From Labia minor (Eukaryota > Arthropoda > Insecta > Dermaptera > Spongiphoridae), in assembly GCA_963082975.1 (NCBI GenBank), contig OY720349.1, positions 65,346,501 to 65,410,500 of the forward strand: a stretch of DNA of 64,000 nucleotides. The letters are read 5' to 3'. The position numbers were made by a program, and so were the translations under genes. Below, piece by piece: positions 37,601 through 46,284 of the stretch. A model generated the notes under the pieces. The model saw nothing but the letters and a program-made list of their open reading frames with translations, was not told where the DNA came from and did not search any database. Position 1 is the stretch's first letter. Each line of letters opens with the position of its first letter.

Positions 37601-38230
37601 ATTTTCTTAAACAACAAAAAAGTTAAGATAATCAAAATAAATAAATAAATGAATGAATTTAACAAAAGTGCAGGAATATTTTATTTTTGAATTACAAAAT
37701 AATTTGTATTAATTTGTTTGTTTTTTTTAAATTACAAGCGTAATTTTTTATTTTTCTAATCATCCGGGATAAATATTTCGCATTTATTTGAAATTATCAA
37801 AAATCTAATGTACAATCGTAGAAGGAGGAACATCAAATTCACTATACTTCCGAGAATTTAATTTTGAGTTTTTAACCTACATCATTACACAAATCTTATA
37901 GACAAAAATCTGAAACTACTTTCTCGTTTTATTCTTCTTTCTTAATAGCTGATGATTTATTTTTATAATAGTTTAGAGAAGAATCCAGGAAAATATCATT
38001 AAGTAAATAAGATTTGAACTGAGAAATTAGAAGATAAATTTGAATTTTAAATCTGAGTGAAAAATTCACTTTGATTAAATTATATTCAGAATAAATCCAT
38101 TATTATATTAAATTTGAATTAAATTAATTATGATTACTTGAAAAGAGTAATCATAATAATTAAATAAAAACAAATATTTATTTAAAAATACTTACTTTTT
38201 GTCTTCGATATTTGCTCTTTTACACATTCC
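20480..38230 (-). CDS. DUSP11: PIR-1/DUSP11-like RNA 5'-triphosphatase gene, three internal exons (join 38196-38230, 23983-24070, 20480-20559)
   Basis: Members of this cysteine-phosphatase family remove gamma and beta phosphates from RNA 5' ends in the nucleus; the close relative is the triphosphatase domain of metazoan capping enzyme. Seen: three minus-strand exons of 35, 88 and 80 nt with AG/GT borders and matching phases, giving 67 open codons. The product contains FTPECLLKQFPKLG, then IIDLTNTSRYYNP, then VKILCEGRKIPDTHVVQ. Known: the family has F-x-P-E, a hydrophobic strand with DLT(N/Y)T-x-RYY, and a later G-x-x-(V/I)-P segment ahead of the HCxxGxxR loop. The RYYNP and IPD readings favour PIR-1/DUSP11 over capping enzyme, which usually has RFYD. 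The catalytic HCTHG exon and the N-terminal exon were not found here, so the gene is partial in the window. Exon sizes and long introns are typical of arthropod genes. Confidence 0.85.
20759..20787. repeat. (TA)n tract
   Basis: About fourteen TA units, 200 bp upstream of exon C in gene direction. Confidence 0.95.
21581..22108. mobile_element. fold-back element with ~150-bp terminal inverted repeats (family D)
   Basis: The left arm begins GGTAATTGTTTAGTCTAACC and the right arm ends with its exact complement. About 145 bp can be aligned with roughly ten mismatches. Shared internal landmarks are TGGATTTTGATAAAACTTTA and GTGGCGGTGGCTTCTAGTTT. A second, inner inverted pair (AAGTTCGGTTTG near 21810, CAAACCGAACTT near 21870) lets most of the element fold into one hairpin. 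It inserted next to an (AT)n tract. There is no coding capacity. Confidence 0.9.
22460..22870. other. low-A+T island in the intron between exons B and C
   Basis: A/T-poor runs such as GGGCCACCGGGATCG and GGAAAGGTGGGCAGGGAGG around a (TA)n tract at 22623-22651. No open frame with a believable product. Confidence 0.3.
23468..23742. mobile_element. hAT-type MITE close to exon B
   Basis: Ends CAGTGCTCCGCA and TGCGGAACACTG are inverted repeats. The flanks (CTCGTATAT and CTCTATAT) look like a decayed target duplication. GTGCCGCCAAATT at about 23680 is also found in the fragment at 59240. A 67-codon frame across the right end is chance. Confidence 0.75.
23983..24070 (-). CDS. DUSP11: exon B of the PIR-1/DUSP11-like gene (88 nt)
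   Basis: On the minus strand the exon lies between a pyrimidine-rich acceptor (TTTTTTCTTTTCAG) and the donor GTTTGTTTA. Its first base completes the codon begun in exon A, and it ends on a codon boundary. It encodes 29 residues beginning FTPECLLKQFPKLG and ending IIDLTNTSRYYNPQ. The D-L-T-N-T-x-R-Y-Y run is the most recognisable signature of metazoan cysteine-type RNA triphosphatases. This is the strongest single piece of evidence for the gene. Confidence 0.87.
24650..24960. other. low-A+T island downstream of exon B acceptor
   Basis: GGACGGCGCTCTACAGG, CCGGCCCAGCGCGTCC, CGGCTTGGCCGTGTGGG and CGCCCTTCGGGC stand out from the A/T background. The last is a small palindrome. The 69-codon frame it contains has no recognisable motif. 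It lies about 600 bp from exon B inside the large intron. Confidence 0.35.
25368..25653. mobile_element. hAT-type MITE, eroded
   Basis: Ends TAGCGTTTCTCAAC and GTTGAGAATCACTA are inverted repeats of the CAGTGATTCTCAAC class. Flanks TTTTAAAC and TTTTAGAG agree at six of eight positions. Inside are several CGCCCCC/CGCCC motifs and a C11-A9 run at 25573-25592. Confidence 0.75.
25945..26521 (+). mobile_element. family A repeat, copy A3
   Basis: Begins TGGAGTGTCTCCACTCGACT and ends GCAATACTGGCGAGATAGT. The last ten bases, GCGAGATAGT... with the preceding GC, are the exact complement of the 5' arm ACTATCTCGC. It carries an extra module at about 26070-26130 (GATGGCACCACGTCACG...) that is shared with A4 and absent from A1 and A2. 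The central microsatellite is replaced by an AG-rich run. Confidence 0.8.
27725..28000. other. low-A+T segment, no gene
   Basis: Purine-rich on the plus strand (GGAAGGCGGAGTGGAGGG, GAGAGGTAGTGG). It ends in CTGCGGCCAGGTCTGAACCG, which looks like a tRNA T-arm at first sight but has no acceptor stem or anticodon arm around it. Confidence 0.25.
28107..28540 (+). repeat. family C repeat with a partial tandem copy
   Basis: The first unit runs from the GACCAGGCTGTGACATCATG region through GCATGCATGATTCGTGG and CACTTCCGGTTTCCGG. It continues through CATCAAAATCCGTTGAGCCG to a GGACGGACGGACAG repeat at 28400-28416. A second unit restarts at 28440 with GCATGCATGCATG, GATTCGTGGAGATATG and CCTCCCTTACTATCGTCGG. 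The sentence-like order 'AAATTTCATxAAAATC - GAGCCGTT - short tandem repeat - ACAGA' parallels families A and B. Confidence 0.6.
29594..29735 (+). repeat. duplicated low-A+T island, copy 1
   Basis: GTTTGGATTGGATAACGCCT, GTAATAGGGAACTAATCTTA, GCATTTATAGTCCGTTTAAT and GGAGAAAAAAATCCATGAGA recur at 30761-30914 in the same orientation with few differences. Copy 2 has about 12 extra bases after GTTTGGATTG. No open frame is preserved between the copies. Confidence 0.9.
30425..30560. other. low-A+T island between the duplicated segments
   Basis: GGTAACCGAACGCCGATTG, GGCGGCACCGCATGCC and a doubled TCGCTTGATCGCTTGATC. It lies between the two copies of the duplicated island. No reading frame stands out. 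Confidence 0.3.
30761..30914 (+). repeat. duplicated low-A+T island, copy 2
   Basis: Near-identical to 29594-29735. Flanking sequence differs: a separate G+C-rich stretch (GGTAACCGAACGCCGATTGAG at 30435 and GCGTCTCCCGGGGGATGCAG at 30698) precedes it. Only about 150 bp is repeated, too short for a gene. Confidence 0.9.
32351..32473. repeat. hairpin with ~50-bp arms
   Basis: CCTTATTGTCAGTCTTCTTTT ... AATGAATTTAAAATAATAATTAGTTATT (32351-32404) pairs with 32426-32473 read on the other strand, with short mismatched bubbles. A small fold-back element or MITE relic upstream of the pseudogene. Confidence 0.7.
32505..32533. repeat. 29-bp near-perfect palindrome
   Basis: TAATAAGTGGGAT-TTA-ATCCTACTTATTA; the arms differ at one pair. 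It sits between the larger hairpin and the pseudogene. Confidence 0.85.
32620..33915 (+). pseudogene. decayed copy of a multicopy arthropod protein of unknown function
   Basis: Four open pieces in one frame are separated by stops (32839, 33142, 33400) and by a short out-of-frame segment (about 33365-33590). Readable parts include DELNDLTRDLNLS, DWRLFIDSSKRSLKCVLL, VICVDLKMVNFLLGQQNG, TKYPCFLCLWNSRDKTQHW, GPQIRQLIKDPDF and EEQGERFHQDIKCMEDRYQG, then WDTHMMADYCWTLKRD. I recognise this series from proteins that occur in many copies in arthropod and some other invertebrate genomes. The N-terminal cysteine-rich part usual for them is absent. Their function is not known to me; multiplicity suggests spread with or as a mobile element. 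At least three stops and two frameshifts rule out a product. Confidence 0.85.
36070..37120. other. A/T-rich stretch, no feature
   Basis: Pyrimidine-rich plus-strand patches (36130-36230, 36880-37000) produce 74-92-codon frames of low complexity. No repeats or exons recognised. Confidence 0.3.
38196..38230 (-). CDS. DUSP11: exon A of the PIR-1/DUSP11-like gene (35 nt)
   Basis: Read on the minus strand the exon follows an acceptor ending TTCGCAG and is followed by the donor GTAAGTATT. It starts in phase 0 and ends two bases into a codon completed by exon B. It encodes GMCKRANIEDKK, the variable linker just before the F-T-P-E start of the phosphatase core. The encoded segment is poorly conserved, so the call rests on the splice sites and on exact phase agreement with exon B. 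Confidence 0.75.
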
Positions 38231-38379
38231 CTGCGAACATAAAAATAAGATATTTTTAATATATAGGCATATATACATTTTGATTTCATTAAAAATCATA
38301 AATTTCCTTAAAATAAATTAGATTGAGATTTGTATGACATTCACTTAGAATTGTTGATTCAAATGAAAATTAAAGTTGG

Positions 38380-38830
38380 AAGAGATTTTGGATATGGGTC
38401 AGCCAGACATCCTTCTCCGTCTTTACTTTAATAGAGAGAACAAATCTTGTAAGATGTCTTGAGATGGTTCGTTACTCGAACCGACCTCCCCATACTCATG
38501 AAACCACGGCACATCAAAAGCCTTAATGGAGTACTACGCCAAGGTCCAAGCTAATTAATCACCCTTTCATATGCCAGGAATAGGTATAAAAGCACGAAAT
38601 AATTTAATTCCCCTCCCCATATTCTCTACCCCACCCAATAAGAGTCAAGGCAAATTAATTAAGCATCAATTAGAACGAGAAGTATAAAGGGCAACCAAGG
38701 TAAAAGGGTGGACGAGAGAGAGGAGAGGAAAGACCTATTAAGGTGCTGCTATTAATTCATCATAGGACTGATTAAGAAGCTGAGGGAATCAGATCCGCCT
38801 CCTAGTATTAGTTCGAGAAGAATGAGACAC
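38380..38830. other. low-A+T island 150 bp upstream of exon A
   Basis: CGAACCGACCTCCCCATAC, GAAACCACGGCACATC, GGAGTACTACGCCAAGGTCC and a purine-rich GACGAGAGAGAGGAGAGG. It is just upstream of exon A in gene direction. A potential splice donor (GTAAAG, plus-strand 38421-38426) follows a short frame reading TRFVLSIK, faintly like the family's G-T-R-F-x-x-x-K segment. There is no proper acceptor and the conserved P-L is missing, so I do not call an exon. Could be a regulatory island or an unrecognised exon. Confidence 0.3.
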
Positions 38831-39134
38831 GCTTAAAAATCGAAGAGTTAGCCCAATTGTCATTAATAATATTAAAAGAATTAATGAATGTTTAATGATT
38901 ATTAAAGATCCTATTAGGTCAAGTTTTGCTCTACAAATTCAAGAATGAAATTATTAATGTTAATATTTTGAAATCCTATATAATAACTTTTTTTAAGAAA
39001 ATGATTTTAAAGATATTAGAAATTAACACAAATAAATTGTTGATAATGACAAACAATTTTTTTTAATTCAATTAATTATAAAAATATGCAAAAATATAAT
39101 TAAATAACAATATCAATTAACAATAGTAACAAAT

Positions 39135-40349
39135 AAGGTAAATGTATCAGTCGTGGGCCACTGTACCAGAAATGGACCATTTAATAGATTTTGGATCAAA
39201 ATAAACTTTTTAATTTCAAATTAAACTTGAGATATCGATAAATATCAAGAAGAGCCTCTTTCGGATTACTTACCACTGAAACAGAGACCAGTCGCTGCAT
39301 TTATATTATAATTATGAAATTTTTAAAACACGAGGCAGGCGTTCTTGCATTTTAAGGTTCGTTTCTTATGCAAAACTTTAAGGATATGCTTCACTTTATT
39401 TTCAATATATTATGTTTTATTTAATAATAATTTCAATCTAAAAATTAAATTCAATAGTTGATACTACAAATTATATTAATCAGTTTGAAATATTTAATTT
39501 ATGTGATTATTATAAATTATTAAGGAGGTGGTCATTTACTTAAACAAATATCTCATTTTTTTTTCAGAAGTGGACCGGGGTGCCCCATTACTAAAAAATA
39601 CGATTAAAATTTTTTTTTACTAAAATCGTTTTTTTTATTAAAATAAATGTGATGTATGCTAATTTTTTTTGTTTTAAGTGTCTAGAACAATTTTATTCAG
39701 TAGTGGACCACGTCGCCAAATACTGAGATAAACATGGCAAATCACTAAATTTTATGCTGATAATAAATGTGTAAATAGGTTAATTCCCAATTTATATACA
39801 TTAAATTTATAATTTTATTTTATGAAATTAAATCAACAACAATTTATTATATTTAAATATCTTATTACTGATAATAATAAATTTAATAAAAGATATTTAT
39901 TATTATATTAGTATTATAATTATATTAAATTAATATTACTAAAATTTCCAATATATTTTTTAAATTATATTAATGTTATTATCTTTCTCTTTTCGATTGC
40001 ATTAACTGACTTTTAAATGGATAAGAATGTAAATATAGAGAATAGTTAAAATAAATTATAAAAAATTATAAGAAATTATAAAAAATATTAATGAAACCAA
40101 TCCTTAGTGAATTTTATTCCATTTATTTATTTTAAACCCATTTCGATTTTCAGATAACCCACTACTAAAACAAAAATACGTTTGGAAAAAAATTTAAAAA
40201 ACATATTTAAAGATAAATTAACCTAATGTTTGTGTTGTACAATATGTTAGCACTTGTTTTGTTATTCATTCTAACTTTTATTACCAAAGAATAGTGTTTT
40301 TTAATGAAAATTTCTCTTAACATGGTCTACCACTTCTACATTTACCTTA
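39135..40349. mobile_element. DNA transposon-like element with terminal inverted repeats, ~1.2 kb
   Basis: The left end is AAGGTAAATGTATCAGTCGTG and the right end ACCACTTCTACATTTACCTT. Read inverted they agree over AAGGTAAATGTA and less exactly beyond. AGTGGACC-like motifs recur inside (GAAATGGACC at 39170, AGTGGACCGGGGTGCCCC at 39569, AGTGGACCACG at 39704). Flanking TA dinucleotides fit a Tc1/mariner/pogo-type insertion. No coding frame survives. Confidence 0.6.
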
Positions 40350-41865
40350 TATAGGTGTAAATAACAATATTTTATACATAAATAATATTAATATAAAAAA
40401 ATATGTACAAATATATGCTTTATTGCAAAATATAAGATTAATATCAATAATACTAGCAGAATATAGGATATATATATAATATATATAATAAATAACTTAC
40501 ATATATGAAATATGTATAATATATAATAAATAATTGCAAGTAAGACTATAGAAACCAAAAAAATACGAAAACTGTAATTGTAAAATGATTATAGAAAACT
40601 ATATATATATTTATATTATTTTATTTAATTTTTTTAATAATATTTTAAACTAATAGGAGTACTTAAATAGGATTATCACTTACTATTGTACTTCTCCGAT
40701 GACATAATTTTATTTAATATACGAGTTTCTTTTGAAATATTTTGAAAAAATTGTTCGCATGACAAGTTACAATTTTTACTAATAATTGTATATATATAAA
40801 AAAAAAATAAGAAAAATAAGGAAAAAAATTGAAAATCATTCAAATTATGCGAAAAGGAACAAATTCGTATATTTTAAGAAAACGACTGTACGGTTAAAAC
40901 TAACTTATAAAACGGTACGAATTGTCAGCCTATATAATCATGAGTTAGATAAATTAAGGAAGAAATAACAATAATATTATAATAATAATTAATATGCGTA
41001 GTTCACACAATGAGTAGGTCTATTTTGTAGTGTAGGTTCATGTACACATAATTATTATTAAAGAATGTAATCTTAACATCAAACAAGTACATATAAATAA
41101 ATGTTCCATCAAATACATACATATATACAACATATATATTTTTTCAAATTTAAATATAATCTTTTTTAAATTAAAATAAAAAATAAAATAAGTTTTCCAC
41201 GAAATAATAATTTAAAAATGTTATGTAACTTTTGAAGGGAATGTTTCAGTTGAAGAAATATAAAATTAAAATGAATATCTATTGATGTAAGGTAAAAAAG
41301 AAAAAAAAAAGATAAAAAGCAACCGGGCACGTTTATTGCCTGGTATCATAAAATTTTGATAAGTTAATTCGCAACCTGAATAAAAAACATGCATTTACCA
41401 CTCAACGGGGGATCCTCAAGTGAACGTGGAATCATCTTGAGAAAATAATCAACATAAAATCTTCGATATCTAAACCTATTGACCGATATCTTATAAAATA
41501 TAACATATTGGATTTTTTATATTGTATATTTATTTAAATACCTGAAAAGTAGTTTCAAAAATATTAAATAAATAATAATATCAGGTTTCTGACTTTTTTA
41601 TAAATAATTCTTTACTTTTTGTTTTCAAATTTGTTTTTCTAATCAACACATATAATATTAAAATCCATATTATATTTTTTTAAATTGATTATTACAATTA
41701 TAAAATTTTTTGTAAAAATAGAGATGATTGTATATTAAATCATTTAACTCTAAAATTATTTCAGACCAAAATTTGAAACTCTATACTAGAATTATGCTAT
41801 CCAAAGTCACTTGAATTCATTCATTATATTTTTTAATATTTATTAATTACCTTAATTATGATTTT

Positions 41866-42489
41866 TTTACTATCTAGCAAGAGATTACGTAAAAACGGTT
41901 TGAGCTAGATCAATGGTCTTCAAACTTTCTGGAGTCACGGAACTCTATATAATTACGGTAATATTTATATTTTTCAACGGAACCCTATAGAATTAATATT
42001 AATATTAAATCAATACTTAAAAAAATTTGTTAACTCGAGCTATACGGAATTTTACTTTTATTATTATTCCAAAGAAAGATAATGTTAAAAAAAATTACAT
42101 ATGTGTAGTTAGGTATATAAAGAAAACGTAAAAAGTCACGGAACCCAGTTTGAAGACTACTGAGCTAGATTAATGAAATTTGGAACACGGGCATTACGAT
42201 TCAAAATTCGTAGTTTCCTATCAACTTTTAAGAAATGTAGCTCATTTGGAAAATACATTACCTACATTACCTCTTTTTCATTTTTTTTTTCTTTAAACTG
42301 ACCGTAAAAATAAAGATAACTCGTATGTTTGATAGTTTTTCACATTATTAAAAATTGTATAAAACCGTTATATATAGAATTTCAGTTTGATTGAATCGCT
42401 GAAAGTACCGGAATTAATTTTTTTAATTTTTTAATACGTTGACTGCCAATCACGCGCCTGCTCGTGACGTGGCTTCATCAACAAAGAAT
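41866..42489 (-). mobile_element. family A repeat, copy A4, interrupted by a hAT MITE
   Basis: In minus reading it contains the A3-type module (TTGATGAAGCCACGTCACG at about 42475-42450), the GCTGAAA block, TACGAATTTTGAATCG and TTTCATTAATCTAGCTCA. It is then interrupted at 41911-42162 by a complete hAT-type element, after which CAAACCGTTTTTACG resumes. The far 3' part is reduced to a few bases of the terminal stem. Confidence 0.8.
41911..42162. mobile_element. hAT-type MITE nested in family A copy A4, perfect 8-bp target duplication
   Basis: Ends are CAATGGTCTTCAAAC and GTTTGAAGACTACTG, inverted repeats differing at two of fifteen positions. It is flanked on both sides by AGCTAGAT (41903-41910 and 42163-42170). 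Eight-base target duplications with CA-(G/A)-TG/A-G-type ends are the hAT hallmark. The subterminal AGTCACGGAAC also recurs inverted (GTCACGGAACCC). At 252 bp it has no coding capacity. Confidence 0.92.
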
Positions 42490-42839
42490 TAATTTTCCAA
42501 TAAATTTAAGAATTTGAATTTAGGAAATAAATATTTATTTTTAAGAAAAGAATTGAAAATTTCTATTGTATATATATCTATAGAATGTACACAATGTGCT
42601 ACAAATCTACATATAAATTGTATTCGATTTAGATAATTCTAAAAATATCCTTATAATTCTTTATATTTAATGGAGATAATTAATTTAATTGAATTTTTGC
42701 TTAACATATTGCAGTGATAGAATTAAATTCTTATCAGCTAAAGGTATAACTTTATAATATAAAATAAAAGGAATTCAATTCAATTCTAATCAACTGATGA
42801 AATCACTGTACTCGATTTATCAATGTGTAGTAGCATCTT

Positions 42840-43220
42840 TTTTTTTTGTTCCAAGGCATTTTATAATGTGGAAGGGGGGATATATTGGTGTGTGGGAAGT
42901 TGTGAGAACCTCAAGAACGATGTCTTCTTAACACTGAATAGAGTGAGAATCTATTTATCTAAACTGCTTATCTGTTCATATAATAAATAATACTTTACTC
43001 CAGTTGTTGTTATGTTGCACTTATATATCGATTTTAATAACTCCTTAGCAGGAAAGTCATTAAGAGGCCGTCATTAAAGTCTTGTCGGTGGGCTCTTAAA
43101 ATGCTGCCGATGGCCGCCTTCAACAAGTGCTGCTCGTGTGTTGTTTTGCTCTTTTCTCATCAACACAATAAACATTCTTCTACTCAACTTCAACTAAGAA
43201 ATTGAAGAGATCAAAGGACC
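42840..43220. other. low-A+T island
   Basis: GAAGGGGGGATATATTGGTG and, after a short A/T stretch, AGGCCGTCATTAAAGTCTTG, ATGCTGCCGATGGCCGCC and AAGTGCTGCTCGTG. No open frame supported by splice sites. Confidence 0.3.
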
Positions 43221-43899
43221 TCTCTATACTTTAACAATTAAAATTTATTAATTATTTTGAAAAAAAATATAGAAGAGGGGGTGTTATACCTTAGGGTTGA
43301 GGAAAAAAATATAATAAAAAATTTTGAATTATGACTTAATTATTATAGATCACTTTTCCGTGTTAAGAATGCACTTTTCTGATAAAATCTCATTTAATTA
43401 TTAAAAAAAAGTATTTAACGTTTTCTATTTTATTTCTATCTATGCATAAATTAATATTGGATTAGAATTCTCGGAAATATTTTAACTAAAATAAATTTTT
43501 TTTTCCTAGTTATTAGTAACTGTCAAATTTTCAATTTTTTATTGAAGAATACCTGTAAAAACCTCTCAAGACTTGAACTATACTAGCTTCTACACAATTA
43601 TACATAAGTGACATAATGAAGATAAAGTATATTAGCTAAATAATAAAAATTGCATAATCCAAAGAATATATATATATATTTTAATTTCTAATTTATATGA
43701 ACTACATAGAAACTCTATGTCTATTGTTTTCAAATACTTCTGTTTAAAATAATATATATTTGCATATTTTTTCTAACATTTCAATATTATTACTTTATTT
43801 TAGAGGAAGTCTTTAGAAGTGTTTTATTATTAATTTTTTTGTTTATTTATTTATTTTTTAACTTTACTGAAAGGTATGTGTTCTGCAGACACGACGAAA

Positions 43900-44240
43900 A
43901 AATTGATTTGATCTTTTCGGCGGCGGCGTGGCGCTTCATCTTTCTTCATCTTCATCTTCTTCAACTTCTTCGATCAGTAATCAATTAAGGCGTCAGTTGA
44001 AGGCCTCTTCAACAACAACAACAAATAAAATAAAAGCCGGTAAAGGTTTTTCTCTAGCCTAAACATACAGCAGCTGAACAAATCGGCCCGAGATCCGATT
44101 TCGTAGAAAACTAATTGATATGCAAAGCATCTAAACTAAATGGGGGGTAAAGTCTCGTCAAAAGATTGTCCGTGAGTTGGATGAATCAAGTTGTGAAAAG
44201 TGTTGACATCGTGTCACTCACCCACTTTGTGTACTAACAA
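43900..44240. other. low-A+T island with (CTT/CAT) and (AAC) runs
   Basis: CGGCGGCGGCGTGGCGC is followed by a CTTCATCTT repeat and AACAACAACAAC. Then CAGCAGCTGAAC (contains a CAGCTG E-box), CGGCCCGAGATCCG and a purine run. No gene. The E-box is a sequence match only. Confidence 0.3.
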
Positions 44241-44602
44241 ATGTAAAATTTGAAAGAGAATAATGAAAGAATGAGAATTAATTAATTAATGATTGGAAAT
44301 TGCAAATAATAATGAGCGAGTAATTCTAAAACCATGTCTAAAATCAATTCTACATTATACAATATGTATCTCTACAAATCTATTCAAGTATTTGTCATGT
44401 ATGAAAATGTGCATGTAGATTTCTATGAAAACATTTTGTATCATTTTCTATGCTTTACTATCTTAACAAATGATCATTTATTATAATAGAGTTTGATTAT
44501 AAAAATTGAACAAAGAATGCTGAAATTTAACTAAAATAGAATAAAATAAAACTCTCTCTTCCTATAATTTTTTAAAAAATAGATAAATTTCTTTATTTAT
44601 CA

Positions 44603-45470
44603 TAAAACAGTTGGGGAACAGTGGAACACGGGGCACTATGAAACAATGTCGATAAAAATTTGAATTTCAAACTAATTCGCACGCTACCGCTTCGACCAAA
44701 CGCAGCGCGTCCTGTGCCATATGAGGACGTAGTGAAATATGGCGGCGAGACAACAATGGAGCTGTGAATAGAAAAATATTGGTTTTTATGTTCAAAAGTT
44801 GAGATTTCTTTTCACAGTACTTTCGTTTTTAGTAAAAAAGTTTAAACAATAGGTAAGTGATATATTTTTTTCATAAATCTTATTAATTATTTTGTCTATT
44901 TGAGACCGCTATGTGTTAAGTTCAAAACATAATCTAACTTTTTTGAAGACTTGTTTGAAATTGTGTACACGCTATGGGACACTATAGAACGGGGCACAGT
45001 GGAACACTGTTCCATTAAAGCCCACTAACTTAACTTCATTTTTTTCATTTCGTTGGTCAAATACTGTCTGATATACTTAGATGAGAACAATGAATTTGGG
45101 ATAAATTATTTGCGTCGAAGTGCAAAAGTTGACAATAGTTTCTATTTTCCGTTAAAACCGGACATGTCAATGGTTTCAGCTGAGGATATTCAACTAGTCT
45201 TGCCAAACCTGTCCTTATCTGGAAAAACTAAACGTCAAAAAAGCATCTACATGTTTCCTAGCCAGACCTGGGGCACAGTGGAACAAAGGAGGGCGTTCAC
45301 AAAATCAAAGATAAATAGGTTTAAGTTTGATTATTGATCTGTTTTGCTGTGCAATTATTAAGTTAAGGTATATTGTTGATGTTTGTAAGCAAAAATTATA
45401 TAAATAATAAATGCTGATTTTTCTAAAAATAAATTTTATTTTTCTTACTATTGTGGCCCAACTGTCCCTA
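44603..45470 (+). mobile_element. pogo-like DNA transposon remnant, ~0.87 kb
   Basis: Ends: ACAGTTGGGG at 44606-44615 and CCCAACTGT at 45458-45466, inverted with respect to each other, with TA nearby on both sides. GGGGCAC and GTGGAAC motifs recur inside (44617-44637, 44993-45008, 45270-45286). It retains only the tail of a transposase (next entry). A possible intron (GTAAGTGATAT at 44853) lies in the non-coding left half. Confidence 0.65.
45053..45337 (+). pseudogene. C-terminal tail of a DDE (pogo/CENP-B-like) transposase
   Basis: A 94-codon frame with no good start codon: CLIYLDENNEFGINYLRRSA, FYFPLKPDMSMVSAEDIQLV, then SGKTKRQKSIYMFP. The order 'small-domain strand, YLRR, F-x-F-P, x-D-I-x-x-x-L-P, T-K-R-Q-x-x-x-x-F' is the carboxyl-terminal module following the DDE domain in many arthropod pogo-like transposases. 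The helix-turn-helix and DDE catalytic parts are absent. It may be a last exon, since the frame opens just after a T-rich tract at 45037-45052. Non-functional alone. Confidence 0.6.
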
Positions 45471-45639
45471 CATATTATTTAATTATTTGTTTTAAATACC
45501 CTATAATAGAAGACTTCTATAGAAATATGTATATTATCACTTAAAAATGCATATTATTTGTAATGAATTATATTTATTTATATTCTCAAGTCATTAGTTT
45601 TAGTATGCGAAGATTAAGTGAAATTGTCAGTGTCTAGAA

Positions 45640-45940
45640 GTAAACGTGGAAGGGAGGGGAGAGAGAACAAATTGCAGACTAGGAAAACAGATAAGAGCGC
45701 TGGCCTAATGTTTACTGGTGCTTTATAGCTCTTTAATAGTTCGTGCGTTGCTATTTTTTAAGAAACGAGGGCCACGCGTGCTAATGTAATAACACATTAG
45801 CCACTGATTAATGCCGACTCGAGGGCGATTATAGAACCAGGACAAAGAGAACGAATGCTTTGCGGTTAGCCTAGGATATTAATGGAGGCTTAATTCAAAT
45901 TAATTTTCACGAACCCCTCTACCCATTTCACTTCTCTGGA
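45640..45940. other. low-A+T island
   Basis: GAAGGGAGGGGAGAGAG, AAACGAGGGCCACGCGTGC and GCCGACTCGAGGGCG. Nothing coding. Confidence 0.3.
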
Positions 45941-46284
45941 TAAGTAAAGATAACATTTTTAAAATTAATTAATAGAATGTCAAAAAAGATTAACAAATGT
46001 CAATCTTTATGGGAAAAAAAATTATAGAACTTTAAGAAAGGTTATAAGTTAATTGATAAATTCAAATGGGAGGATAGTTGAAACCTCAAATTATATACAA
46101 ATATAATGGAAGAGTGTATAATCTTTTTTTTTTACTAGACAAAAAAAAAATTGCTGGGAATTCTATAAAACGAAACGAAACCATTACAAAAATTTGCATG
46201 GTCTCTTTGCCGAGGATAAAAGAGTATAACTATCTTTGCAAAGAAAGAATATATTTTTGCCAAATTTTTCAAATTTATGTAATT

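Larger units (their letters stand above)
24071..38195 (-). other. intron between exons A and B (14.1 kb)
   Basis: Bounded by the exon A donor and the exon B acceptor. Contains a G+C island at 24.65-24.96 kb, a hAT MITE, family A and C elements, a duplicated island (29.6 and 30.8 kb), and hairpins with a decayed multicopy protein at 32.3-33.9 kb. The stretches 26.9-27.7, 31.0-32.3 and 33.95-38.1 kb are A/T-rich with nothing I recognise. Confidence 0.75.

Noticed and set aside
38427..38470. Minus-strand stretch reading TRFVLSIK before a GTAAAG donor, faintly like the conserved G-T-R-F-x-x-x-K of the triphosphatase family.
   Set aside because: An in-frame stop lies just upstream, there is no acceptor with a pyrimidine tract, and the K-x-P-L is missing. 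Similarity may be chance.
40680..40720. Possible first coding exon on the minus strand (ATG, MSSEKYN, then GTAAGTGAT).
   Set aside because: It ends one base into a codon, whereas exon A needs a preceding exon ending on a codon boundary. Direct joining gives an immediate stop.
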